A DNA stretch of 64,000 bases, taken from an uncultured Tenacibaculum sp. (GTDB lineage Bacteria > Bacteroidota > Bacteroidia > Flavobacteriales > Flavobacteriaceae). Numbering within the stretch: position 1 is the first letter of the stretch; each line of letters starts with the position of its first letter. A program made the position numbers and the translations under genes. Location of the stretch: the NCBI GenBank assembly GCA_947492185.1, contig CANLMR010000001.1:248001-312000 (forward strand), given 5' to 3'. The notes under the pieces are model-generated. The model was not told the DNA's origin, searched no databases, and saw nothing but the letters and a program-made list of their open reading frames with translations. Positions 33,292-42,740 of the stretch are shown in pieces.

Positions 33292-35832
33292 TTAATTCTT
33301 AATTAATTTTGTCATAAATGATTTTTGACCATCAGTTACTTCTAAAATATACATTCCTTGAGTTAACCTAGAAACATTAATTGTTCCGTTGTTTAAGTTT
33401 CCTCTTTGAACTGTTTGTCCGATTGTGTTTATAATATTATACGAAGTTAATTCTGCTTTAGCATTTAATTTTACTTGTACAAAATTTGTAGTTGGGTTAG
33501 GATAAGCTAATAAGCTAATAGAAGTTTCGTTTCCTAATCTATCAGTACTCGCAGACACACCTTCTGTACGAGCAGAGCTTGTAATATTGATTGTGTAATC
33601 TTCTACTTCACCATCAGCAAAATTTTCACAAGCAGTTTGTGCTGCATTATACTTCATAGATACACGCATTCTTGTTTGACCTAATACTGCACTTGCTGGC
33701 ACATTAACTGTTGCAGATAAATTATTTGCACTAGAAGAAGATCCAGAAACTACTTTTTCACTATCAGCGAATGTTCCGTCTTGGTTAAAATCAATCCAAA
33801 CTGCCCAATGCTCTGTATAAGCTGTTCCACTGAATCCTGCACTTACAACCATATCGTTAGTACTTCCTTGCGCTAAAGTTCCTACTTGAGAAGTAAAGTC
33901 AGAATATCCACTTCCTGCTCCTGTTGCATTTGCAATTCCTCCTAATTCTACATTATCAATCCACTCAAATTGAGTTCTGTTACTGCTAGATGCACAATAG
34001 TTAACTGGTGCTGGAGTATTACTTTCTGTAGTAAATGAAACAGAACCAGCAGCAGATTGGTTTCCTGCAGCATCGTTAGCTCTTACTGAAATTGTATATG
34101 AAGTTCCGGCTGTTAAGCCAGTAACGTTAGCAGAAGTTCCTGTAACTGTTCCTAAACTTGTAGAACCTCTAAAAATTTCATAACCAGTTACTCCAACATT
34201 ATCTGAAGAAGCAGACCAGCTTACTGTAGCACTAGTTTGTGTAATACTAGATGCTTGAACATTAGAAGGAGTAGTAGGTGCTTGTGTATCTGCAGTAGAA
34301 CCTCCACCAGTTGTTACTTCTAAAGCATCAACAGCGATATCACTTGACCAACCGTTTCCTGTAGTTCCAACAATTCTTAATTTTACTTTTCCACCTAAGT
34401 AAGCACTTAAGTTTACAGAAACCGCATTCCATTGGTTTCCTTTATTTCCTGAATCAGACCATAAGTTAGTCCAATTAGATTCTCCGTCTTTTAATGCTTG
34501 AACCGCTAACGACCCTACATTATTTCCATACATATGGTTTTCGAAAGCAAATGTAGCAGATGACTTTGCTGATAAGTCAAAACATGGGCTTTCTAAAATT
34601 GCTGTAGCATTTGAACCGATTTGTCCTGTACTACTGTTAGAAGATGCTTCTAAGAACATGTAGAAAGATCCTTCAGCTCCAGTACTTGGTCCTGTGTTGC
34701 TAGATGGAGTTCCTCCACTATCTCTTACCCAATCTCCGTCATCTCCAGAAGCTTGTGTCCATCCTGTTCCAGATTCAAATCCTTGACTATATGGGAAAGA
34801 AGAAACTGTAGATGAACAAGTATCAGCAGGAGGGTTAGTTGTTCCTCCATTAGTTTTATCAGATAAAGCTAAAGTACGTCTTGCACCACCAGCTTCTAAA
34901 TATGTATGCATTCTATTTCTTTGTCCTACAGTAAATAAGTTCATACAAGAATCATCAGAGTAATCCATGTAGTTTTGAATCATATCTTCTGAACCACAAG
35001 AAGTATGTCCTGTAGCACATCCATAGTTTGGTGCATCAGATTCTGGAGTATCAGATACGAAATCATCTACACCACAAGCGCCATCACCCCAAATGTGGCG
35101 TAACCCAAAATAATGTCCTACTTCATGAGTTGTTGTTCTACCTCCATCAAAAGGAGCTTGAGCAGTACCAGATGTACCGAAATATTGATCAGCCATAACT
35201 ACACCATCAGTTGATGCATCTGTATCCCAAGGGAATTGAGCAAATCCTAAAATAGTTGCTGTACCAGTTGGTGTATTTCTAATAATATTATCTACAACCC
35301 ACATATTTAAATATTCAGCAGTATTCCATGGATCTACACCGCCTTGAGAAGATTTTTTAAGATCATCTCCTTCTCCTAATGAAGTATTCCAAGTTGACTT
35401 ACTAACTTGCTTTCTAGTAACTCCTGTAGTTGGATTACCATTTGGATCAACCTCTGCTAAATAAAATTCAATTTTTGTATCAGCTGCTTGAGACCACTTA
35501 TTGGTAGCATCTGAATTTGTTCTACGGAAATCAGCATTTAAAACATCTAATTGTGATTGAATTTGAGCGTTACTAATATTATTTGAAGAGTTTGTATATA
35601 AAACATGTACTACTACTGGAATTTGGTAAACATCACCAACAATTTTTCCTTGTACATTGCTTAATTCTTTAATTTTTCTTTGAGTATACTTTTCCATTTT
35701 GTGCATATACTCTTCTGCAGCTGGATTATTCTTAAATTTTTCCTTCATCATCTCGTCAGCATTACAAGTACGTTTTTGCTGAGAGAAAACTACTCCTGTT
35801 AATAGTAATAATACTAAAGTAATTTTTTTCAT
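33292..35832 (-). CDS. Secreted M43-type zinc metalloprotease with MAM-like, FN3, GEVED and T9SS modules
   Basis: 846 residues. Signal peptide MKKITLVLLLLTGVVFSQ; M43 (pappalysin-like) catalytic domain with HEVGHYFGLRHIWGD at about 231 and a downstream Met-turn region (QNYMDYSDD). Then a MAM-like beta-sandwich (about 340-510), an FN3 domain (about 515-605), a GEVED domain (about 610-750, ending GEVEDYTINI) and a T9SS type A sorting tail (about 770-846, LLAYPNPTTNFVQVKL). It is exported through the outer membrane and either anchored or released. Probably degrades environmental protein. One of three related genes with shared modules, terminators and promoters. Confidence 0.92.
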   Translation of the reverse strand: MKKITLVLLLLTGVVFSQQKRTCNADEMMKEKFKNNPAAEEYMHKMEKYTQRKIKELSNVQGKIVGDVYQIPVVVHVLYTNSSNNISNAQIQSQLDVLNADFRRTNSDATNKWSQAADTKIEFYLAEVDPNGNPTTGVTRKQVSKSTWNTSLGEGDDLKKSSQGGVDPWNTAEYLNMWVVDNIIRNTPTGTATILGFAQFPWDTDASTDGVVMADQYFGTSGTAQAPFDGGRTTTHEVGHYFGLRHIWGDGACGVDDFVSDTPESDAPNYGCATGHTSCGSEDMIQNYMDYSDDSCMNLFTVGQRNRMHTYLEAGGARRTLALSDKTNGGTTNPPADTCSSTVSSFPYSQGFESGTGWTQASGDDGDWVRDSGGTPSSNTGPSTGAEGSFYMFLEASSNSSTGQIGSNATAILESPCFDLSAKSSATFAFENHMYGNNVGSLAVQALKDGESNWTNLWSDSGNKGNQWNAVSVNLSAYLGGKVKLRIVGTTGNGWSSDIAVDALEVTTGGGSTADTQAPTTPSNVQASSITQTSATVSWSASSDNVGVTGYEIFRGSTSLGTVTGTSANVTGLTAGTSYTISVRANDAAGNQSAAGSVSFTTESNTPAPVNYCASSSNRTQFEWIDNVELGGIANATGAGSGYSDFTSQVGTLAQGSTNDMVVSAGFSGTAYTEHWAVWIDFNQDGTFADSEKVVSGSSSSANNLSATVNVPASAVLGQTRMRVSMKYNAAQTACENFADGEVEDYTINITSSARTEGVSASTDRLGNETSISLLAYPNPTTNFVQVKLNAKAELTSYNIINTIGQTVQRGNLNNGTINVSRLTQGMYILEVTDGQKSFMTKLIKN

Positions 35833-35932
35833 TCGTTTAGGGCTTTTTAATGAATTATTGAAACTTTTACATATCCTATAACCAATTCGGTTCTTTATTA
35901 AAGAATTTATGAAAAGGGGTGTATAGGGCTGC

Positions 35933-35940
35933 CAAATATA
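35933..35940 (-). promoter_or_regulatory. Promoter -7 element, first M43 protease gene
   Basis: On the minus strand TATATTTG, a perfect TAnnTTTG match, about 100 nt before the ATG at 35832. The same octamer with the flanking G sits at the same distance upstream of the second protease gene (38892) and about 90 nt upstream of the third (42634). Confidence 0.6.
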
Positions 35941-36059
35941 CAGGAATAACCGCCTTTTTCATTAAATGTGTTAAATTTTTGTATGAATTGCGTTAAAAAA
36001 CACAATGATTTGTTGTTTTTTCGTTATGAATTGCATTTCAAAATATTTTCAAAAAAAGA

Positions 36060-36086
36060 AAAACCCGAGTGAATTACTCGGGTTTT
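36060..36086 (-). terminator. Terminator of the second M43 protease gene
   Basis: Arms AAAACCCGAGT (36060-36070) and ACTCGGGTTTT (36076-36086), the same core as the neighbouring terminators. Confidence 0.9.
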
Positions 36087-36115
36087 AGTATAAAATAATA
36101 GGGTAAGGGTCTCTA

Positions 36116-38791
36116 TTATTTCTTAATAAATTTTGTTTTAAATGATTTTTGGCTATCAGTTACCTCTAAAATATACATTCCTAAAGTTAAATCAGAAACG
36201 TTAATTGTTCCATTTGATAACTCTCCTCTTTGAACTGTTTGTCCAATTGTATTTACAATACTATAAGAAGTTAATCCTGTATTTCTATTATTCAATTTTA
36301 CTTGAATAAAGCTAGTTGTTGGATTAGGGAACGCTAAAAGATCAATAGCAGATTCGTTACCTAAAGCATCGGCATCAGTAGATACAATTTCTTGACGAGC
36401 AGAACTAGTAATATTGATAGTATAATCTTCTACTTCTCCGTCTCCAAAGTTTTCACATGCTGTTTGAGCAGCATTATACTTCATAGAAACACGCATTCTT
36501 GTTTGACCTAATACTGCATTAGAAGGTACATTTACAGTAGCTGATAAGTTGTTTGCACTAGAAGAAGATCCAGAAACTACTTTTTCACTATCAGCGAAAG
36601 TACCATCTTGATTAAAGTCAATCCATACAGCCCAATATTCAGTGTACGAAGAGCTTCTAAATCCTGCACTTACAATCATTGTATTTGTACTACCTTGTGC
36701 TAATGTTCCAACTTGGTTAGTAAAGTCAGAATATCCGCTTCCTGCTCCTGTAGCATTAGCAATTCCTCCTAATTCTACATTATCAATCCACTCATATGTA
36801 GTTCTGCTTCCGCTAGAAGTACAATATGTAACTTGGTTACTTAATGTTGTAAACGTAACCGACCCTGCATTTGATTCGTTTCCAGCTGCATCTTGAGCTC
36901 TTACTGAAACTGTATAAGACGTATTTGCCGATAAACCTGTTACGTTTGTAGAAGTTCCAGTAACAGTTCCTAAACTTGTAGAACCTCTAAATACTTCATA
37001 TCCTGTAACACCAACATTATCAGAAGATGCATTCCAGCTAATTGTTGCTGTTGTTTGCGTAACTGAAGAAGCTTGTACATTTGAAGGTGTAGATGGCGCT
37101 TGTGTATCTGGTGCCGAAGCTCCAATAACCACTGTATAATCCTCTACCTCTCCATAAGTAAAAGTTTCACATGAAGTAGGTACTCCATTATATTTCATAG
37201 AAACACGCATTCTTGTTGCTCCTTCTGCTGCACTTGCTGGCACAGTAAAAGATCCAGAAACCGGTGTAGTTTGTGTAGCCGATTGTGTCCAAACAGTTTC
37301 TCCGCTATCAGCGAAATCTCCATCTTGATTATAATCAATAAATACTGCATAACCTTCACTATAAACAGTTCCTGTCCAAGTTGGTGTAACTGTAATTGTT
37401 GATGATGACAACTTTGCTAATGTTGTAGATTGAGAAGTGAAATCAGAATATCCATTTCCATTTCCAGAAGCATTGTTAATTGACCCAATTGCTACTCTAC
37501 CAATATATTCGTCATTTACATTATTTCCTTTTGAATCACAATAATTTAATTGTACATCAGTAGTTGTAAAACTAACTGAAGAACTATAAGAAGAATTTCC
37601 TGAAGAACATTTACTTCTTACTTGAACCTCATATTGTGTAGTTGCTGATAAACCAGATAATGTTGTTGATGTTCCTGTTACCGCATTCACAGTCCAAGAA
37701 GATGTTCCTGCTTGACGGAACCTAACATCATAAGTAGCTCCAGATACTTCATTCCACGAAACTGTTGCTTCAGAAGAAGAAACTCCAGAAACTCCAACTC
37801 CTGTAGGAGTTGTTGCATTACAAACAGCCGGTGTAAACTTATCAGATAAAGCCAAGCTTCTTCTAGATCCTCCTGCTTCTAAAACTGCTCTCATTCTGTT
37901 TTTTTGACCTACAGTGAATAAATTCATACAAGAATCATCAGAATAGTCCATATAGTTTTCTACCATGTCTTCAGATCCACAAGAAGTGTGTCCTGTAGCA
38001 CATCCATAATTTGCAGCATCAGAAGTAGGTGTATCAGAAACAAAGTCATCAACTGAACATCCTCCATCTCCCCAAATGTGGCGTAAGTTTAAAAAGTGAC
38101 CAACTTCGTGTGTCGTAGTTCTACCTTTATCAAAAGGAGCAGATAAGTAAAAACCTGATCCTTTGTCTGAACTACCAAAATATTGTGGGCTCATTACAAC
38201 TCCATCTGTAGAAGCACTACCTCCTGGGAATTGTGCATATCCTAAAATTCCTCCTCCAATGTTACATACCCACATATTTAAATATTCAGAAGTATTCCAT
38301 GGACTAACTCCACCATTAGATGAGCTCTTCATAGCGTCATTCGTTCCCCAAGACGTTCTTGTAGAAGATTTTCTAGTAATACCAGTAGTTGGGTTTCCAT
38401 TTGGGTCAATAGCTGCTAATTCAAATTCTATTTGCATATCTGCAGCTTGAGACCATTTATTATTAGCATCAGAATTTGTTCTTCTAAAATCCTCGTTTAA
38501 AACATCCATTTGAGATTGAATCTGAGCATCACTAATGTTCTCTTGTGCATTGCTATAGATTACGTGTATTACAACAGGGATTTTAATAATTTCTCCTTCA
38601 ATTTTTCCTTGAAGGTTTTGCATTTGAAGAATTTTATTTTGTGTAAACTCTTCAATTTCGTTCATTCGTTGTTTAATAGTAGGATCCTGTTGTTGTCTGT
38701 ATTCAAGGTTATTCATTGAATGACAATTTCTCTTTTGTTGAGAAAAAACAACTCCAGTTAATAAAAGAAAGAATAAAGTAATTTTCTTCAT
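36116..38791 (-). CDS. Secreted M43-type zinc metalloprotease with FN3 and two GEVED modules, T9SS tail
   Basis: 891 residues. Signal peptide MKKITLFFLLLTGVVFSQ, M43 catalytic domain with HEVGHFLNLRHIWGD, then FN3 (about 318-410), GEVED-1 (about 412-555), FN3 (about 560-650), GEVED-2 (about 652-800) and a T9SS type A tail (about 815-891). The signal peptide and protease domain closely resemble those of the neighbour at 33292; the MAM-like domain is replaced by an extra FN3-GEVED pair. The second FN3-GEVED stretch is almost identical in protein sequence to the neighbour's while differing at many synonymous sites. Confidence 0.92.
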   Translation of the reverse strand: MKKITLFFLLLTGVVFSQQKRNCHSMNNLEYRQQQDPTIKQRMNEIEEFTQNKILQMQNLQGKIEGEIIKIPVVIHVIYSNAQENISDAQIQSQMDVLNEDFRRTNSDANNKWSQAADMQIEFELAAIDPNGNPTTGITRKSSTRTSWGTNDAMKSSSNGGVSPWNTSEYLNMWVCNIGGGILGYAQFPGGSASTDGVVMSPQYFGSSDKGSGFYLSAPFDKGRTTTHEVGHFLNLRHIWGDGGCSVDDFVSDTPTSDAANYGCATGHTSCGSEDMVENYMDYSDDSCMNLFTVGQKNRMRAVLEAGGSRRSLALSDKFTPAVCNATTPTGVGVSGVSSSEATVSWNEVSGATYDVRFRQAGTSSWTVNAVTGTSTTLSGLSATTQYEVQVRSKCSSGNSSYSSSVSFTTTDVQLNYCDSKGNNVNDEYIGRVAIGSINNASGNGNGYSDFTSQSTTLAKLSSSTITVTPTWTGTVYSEGYAVFIDYNQDGDFADSGETVWTQSATQTTPVSGSFTVPASAAEGATRMRVSMKYNGVPTSCETFTYGEVEDYTVVIGASAPDTQAPSTPSNVQASSVTQTTATISWNASSDNVGVTGYEVFRGSTSLGTVTGTSTNVTGLSANTSYTVSVRAQDAAGNESNAGSVTFTTLSNQVTYCTSSGSRTTYEWIDNVELGGIANATGAGSGYSDFTNQVGTLAQGSTNTMIVSAGFRSSSYTEYWAVWIDFNQDGTFADSEKVVSGSSSSANNLSATVNVPSNAVLGQTRMRVSMKYNAAQTACENFGDGEVEDYTINITSSARQEIVSTDADALGNESAIDLLAFPNPTTSFIQVKLNNRNTGLTSYSIVNTIGQTVQRGELSNGTINVSDLTLGMYILEVTDSQKSFKTKFIKK

Positions 38792-38891
38792 TTTGTAAGG
38801 GGTTTTTAATGGTTTTTGTTAAACTATTTGATTACCCACAACAAAACAAGACTCTTATTAAAGAATGTTTAGAAGGGGGTGTCAAGAATTC

Positions 38892-38899
38892 CAAATATA
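38892..38899 (-). promoter_or_regulatory. Promoter -7 element, second M43 protease gene
   Basis: On the minus strand TATATTTG, 100 nt before the ATG at 38791. Beyond it, a stretch beginning GTTAAATTTTTGTAT is shared with the first protease gene's upstream region. Confidence 0.6.
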
Positions 38900-39017
38900 C
38901 TTCAACGTTAACATAATTTAACACTTTTGTTAAATTTTTGTATAAATTGCTGGTTTTTGTAAATTTTTATGTTAAAAAAACATTATAAAATGCAAAAAAA
39001 CAACATGAAAAAAAAGC

Positions 39018-39045
39018 AAAAACCCGAGCAATTGCTCGGGTTTTT
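39018..39045 (-). terminator. Terminator of the S8 protease gene
   Basis: Arms AAAAACCCGAGCA (39018-39030) and TGCTCGGGTTTTT (39033-39045) with more T following. Confidence 0.9.
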
Positions 39046-39072
39046 TTGGTTTAAGTAAAAATTGAAGGGTTT

Positions 39073-42000
39073 CTATCTTTTAACCAATTTAGTGTTGAAT
39101 AATTTTTGTCCGTCATTAACCTCTAAGATATACATACCTAGACCAAGTTTCGAAACATTAATTCTATTATTAGTTAACTCTCCAGATTGAACAGTTTGAC
39201 CAATTGTGTTTATGATTCTATATGAAGTTAAAGTAACGTTTCTGCTATTAGACTTCACTTGAATAACATTTTTAGCTGGATTTGGATACGCTACAAAGCT
39301 AATTGCCGCTTCATTACCCAATACATCAGCATCTGTATTATTAAATGTTGTAAATAAACTAGATGTAGAAGAAGTAATATTAATTGTATAATCTTCTACT
39401 TCACCATCTCCAAAGTTTTCACAAGCAGTCTGAGCTGCGTTATACTTCATAGATACACGCATTCTAGTTTGTCCTAAAACAGCATTAGAAGGCACGTTAA
39501 CAGTAGCTGATAAATTGTTTGCACTAGAAGAAGAACCAGAAACTACTTTTTCACTATCTGCGAATGTACCATCTTGGTTAAAGTCGATCCATACAGCCCA
39601 ATGTTCTGTATAAGAAGATCCACTAAATCCTGCACTTACAATCATTGTATTAGTACTTCCTTGTGCTAAATTACCAACTTGAGCAGTAAAGTCAGAATAT
39701 CCGCTTCCTGCACCTGTAGCATTAGCAATTCCACCTAACTCTACGTTATCAATCCACTCAAAACTAGTTCTACTTCCGCTAGAAGCACAATACGTTGGAG
39801 CTGGATTATCACTTAATGTAGTAAATGTAACAGAACCTGCATTAGAAATATTTCCTGCAGCATCTTGAGCTCTTACAGAAACTGTATATGAAGTTCCAGC
39901 AGTTAAACCTGTAAGGTTAGTAGAAGTTCCTGTAACAGTCCCTAAACTAGAAGAACCTTGGAATACTTCGTATCCAGTAACACCAACATTATCTGTAGAA
40001 GCATTCCAGCTTACTGTAGCTGTAGTTTGTGTAATACTAGACGCTTGAACATTAGAAGGTGCAGAAGGCGCTTGAGTATCAGACCCTGCATTCACAGCAG
40101 TAACTTCGATATCATCAATAGCAACGTCACTTCTCCATCCATTTCCTGTTGTACCTACTAATCTTAATTTAATTGTAGATCCTAAATAACTTGCTAAATC
40201 AACAGAAACTGAATTCCATTGGTTTCCTTGGTTTCCTGATAGAGTCCAAACATTTGTCCATGTAGCACCATCGTTTGTAGAAACTTGAGCAGTTAAAGAT
40301 CCCATATTTGTACCATACATATGGTTTTTAAATGCAAATGTAGCTGAAGACTTTCCTGATAAATCAAAACATCCACTTTCTAAAATTGCAGTAGCGTTAT
40401 TTCCTATTTGTCCTGCACTATTATTCGTAGAAGCTTCTAAGAACATGTAGAAAGATCCATCCGCTCCTGAACTTGGTCCAGTAGTTGAAGAAGGAGTTCC
40501 TCCACTATCTCTTACCCAGTCTCCATCATCTCCAGAAACTTGAGTCCATCCGTCATTACTTTCAAAGCTTTCAGCATATGGTAAAGATTCACACGCAGCA
40601 GGTGCAGCAGTTGTAAATGTAGTTGTAGAACTGTAAGATGAGTTTGTTCCATTAGGACACTTACTACGAACTTGTACTTGGTAGTCAGTTCCAGCAGTTA
40701 AACCTGTAAGGCTAGCAGAAGTTCCTGTAGCTGCATTTACAGTCCAAGAAGAAGTTCCAGCTTGACGATATCTTACATCATAAGTAGTTCCAGCAACAGC
40801 TGACCAGTTTACAGTAGCTCCTGTTTGAGAAACTCCAGTAACACCAACTCCTGTTGGAGTAGTTGCATTACAAACCGCAGGCGTACCTGTAACACCAGTT
40901 ACAATTAAAGAAAACGCTTGGCTTCCTCCAACTAAAGATCCTTTGTTAGTAACCGTAATAGTATAAGAACCTGAAGCTCCATTAACGTCAACTCTTTCGT
41001 AAGGGTCAACATTGTTATCTTGTTGAGCACTTGTAGTTGGTCCTGTTAATTCATATGGAAAATATGTAGTTCCTCCTTTAGTTACTCTAATATCTAAATC
41101 ATTTACTAATACTGGAGTAGTTGAGTTTACAGTAGTAGTAGCTGTACCCGGTCTATCAGTCCAAGAAATAGAAGCTAATAATGGGCTAGTTCCGTCAGAG
41201 TCAACTGTAATTGTATAAGATTGACCGCTATTTAAAGTTAATTCTTCAATTTTAGATCCATTTCCGTTAGCAGTAATTGCTTCAGCAGCTCTTTTAGTAT
41301 TTAAAAGACCCCATCCAAAAACAGCATCTGGCCCAGAAGCACCAGCATCATCAGCAGTATGAAGAGCTATACCCTTTAATGTAGCCGCTCTCATTAAACT
41401 ACCACTATTTAAGTTTCCGTAGTGTTGTTGTAATAATAATAATGATCCTGCTACATTCGGAGATGCCATAGATGTACCAGTAATAGAGTTATAAGCACTA
41501 TCACTATTGTCATAAGTAGAATAAACTCCAGTACCATTACCAGTAATATCTGGCTTAATACGCATGTCATCAGTAGGACCTTCACTACTAGAGCTATTAA
41601 TAGAAACAGAAACTAAATTTCCGTTTGCATCAATGTTTGCATCTTGAGCATTTGCTACTACTAAGTTATTCTTAGAAGTTGAGTGCCCGGTTAACTTATC
41701 CCATCCAGATCCTCCTGTTGGGTTTTGGTTCGCCGAGTTATCATTACCATCGTTACCAGCAGCAACAACCATTAAATAATTTGGAGCGTTGAATAAGATT
41801 TCATCCCAATCACGAGATTCTTCGATATATCCTCCGAAATAGTTTTGTGGTAATTGAACTTGACCAAACTGATTTCTGAAAGCAAAACCGTAAGAGTGAT
41901 TAGAAACAATCATTCCATTTCCAGTTTCTGTAGTTGCTTCAGATTTATCGTTATTCCAATCTGCAGTTCTAGCCTTTGCATGAGGCGCCATACCTTTAGC

Positions 42001-42543
42001 AGCTGCTTGAACACCTGATGCAACGATAGTACCTGTTACGTGTTGCGCATGGAAACTATTTCCATTTAATGTAGATCCATCAATTGTAGTAACACGGTTA
42101 TTTCCACCAGCACCATCAAATTCCTGGTGTGTGTTACGTGTTCCACCACCATCCCATACATTGGCAGTTAATCCTTGTCCCATCAAGTTTAATCCTAAAG
42201 ATCCTCCTGAATGTAAGTGATCTGTTCTTGTTGATTTTGCAGCATCAACATTGAAAGTAGTATAATAGATTGGCTTTCCATTAACTACTCTTTGTAATTC
42301 CATAAAAGTTCCATCTTCTCTCTTAATAGTTGTTTTCCAACCTTTTTGCTGAGCAATTCTAATTGCTTCTTTCTTTTGAAGATTTTCCTTAATTTTTAAG
42401 TTCTTTTGAATTGTTTGAAGCTTAACCAAATCGTATTCGCTACGAATTTTTTGGATCTGCTCCTCGCTTTGTGCAAAGGCATTACTACCTAAAAATAGTA
42501 AACCAGCAGAAAGCAGTAACTTTGCAGTGTACTTGTTTCTCAT
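39073..42543 (-). CDS. Secreted S8 (subtilisin-like) protease with FN3, MAM-like, GEVED and T9SS modules
   Basis: 1156 residues. A signal peptide ending NAFAQ, a short propeptide rich in Lys and Gln, then a subtilase domain: Asp in ANVWDGGGTR, His in NSFHAQHVTG, Ser in TGTSMASPNVAG. A beta-sandwich domain follows (about 430-550), then FN3, MAM-like (about 650-825), FN3, GEVED and a T9SS type A tail (about 1080-1156). The modules after the catalytic domain are shared with the two M43 genes. It is probably a cell-surface or released protease. It is divergent from the double-ABC gene at 42741. Confidence 0.93.
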   Translation of the reverse strand: MRNKYTAKLLLSAGLLFLGSNAFAQSEEQIQKIRSEYDLVKLQTIQKNLKIKENLQKKEAIRIAQQKGWKTTIKREDGTFMELQRVVNGKPIYYTTFNVDAAKSTRTDHLHSGGSLGLNLMGQGLTANVWDGGGTRNTHQEFDGAGGNNRVTTIDGSTLNGNSFHAQHVTGTIVASGVQAAAKGMAPHAKARTADWNNDKSEATTETGNGMIVSNHSYGFAFRNQFGQVQLPQNYFGGYIEESRDWDEILFNAPNYLMVVAAGNDGNDNSANQNPTGGSGWDKLTGHSTSKNNLVVANAQDANIDANGNLVSVSINSSSSEGPTDDMRIKPDITGNGTGVYSTYDNSDSAYNSITGTSMASPNVAGSLLLLQQHYGNLNSGSLMRAATLKGIALHTADDAGASGPDAVFGWGLLNTKRAAEAITANGNGSKIEELTLNSGQSYTITVDSDGTSPLLASISWTDRPGTATTTVNSTTPVLVNDLDIRVTKGGTTYFPYELTGPTTSAQQDNNVDPYERVDVNGASGSYTITVTNKGSLVGGSQAFSLIVTGVTGTPAVCNATTPTGVGVTGVSQTGATVNWSAVAGTTYDVRYRQAGTSSWTVNAATGTSASLTGLTAGTDYQVQVRSKCPNGTNSSYSSTTTFTTAAPAACESLPYAESFESNDGWTQVSGDDGDWVRDSGGTPSSTTGPSSGADGSFYMFLEASTNNSAGQIGNNATAILESGCFDLSGKSSATFAFKNHMYGTNMGSLTAQVSTNDGATWTNVWTLSGNQGNQWNSVSVDLASYLGSTIKLRLVGTTGNGWRSDVAIDDIEVTAVNAGSDTQAPSAPSNVQASSITQTTATVSWNASTDNVGVTGYEVFQGSSSLGTVTGTSTNLTGLTAGTSYTVSVRAQDAAGNISNAGSVTFTTLSDNPAPTYCASSGSRTSFEWIDNVELGGIANATGAGSGYSDFTAQVGNLAQGSTNTMIVSAGFSGSSYTEHWAVWIDFNQDGTFADSEKVVSGSSSSANNLSATVNVPSNAVLGQTRMRVSMKYNAAQTACENFGDGEVEDYTINITSSTSSLFTTFNNTDADVLGNEAAISFVAYPNPAKNVIQVKSNSRNVTLTSYRIINTIGQTVQSGELTNNRINVSKLGLGMYILEVNDGQKLFNTKLVKR

Positions 42544-42633
42544 TGTGAAGGGTTATTTGAGTTAAATAAAATTCAAGGTTAATCTGCATTAAAAAATGTT
42601 AAACTAAACCTTAAAATTTTGTTAATAGTGCGC

Positions 42634-42641
42634 CAAATATA
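42634..42641 (-). promoter_or_regulatory. Promoter -7 element, S8 protease gene
   Basis: On the minus strand TATATTTG, about 90 nt before the ATG at 42543, followed by the same flanking G as the two M43 gene promoters. Confidence 0.55.
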
Positions 42642-42740
42642 ATTTTTTTTTATGTTAATCAAAAAAAATGTTTGATTTCATACAGATTTTTAGAACAACC
42701 CCTATATTCGTTGAATTAAATGTAATTATTAAATCAATTA

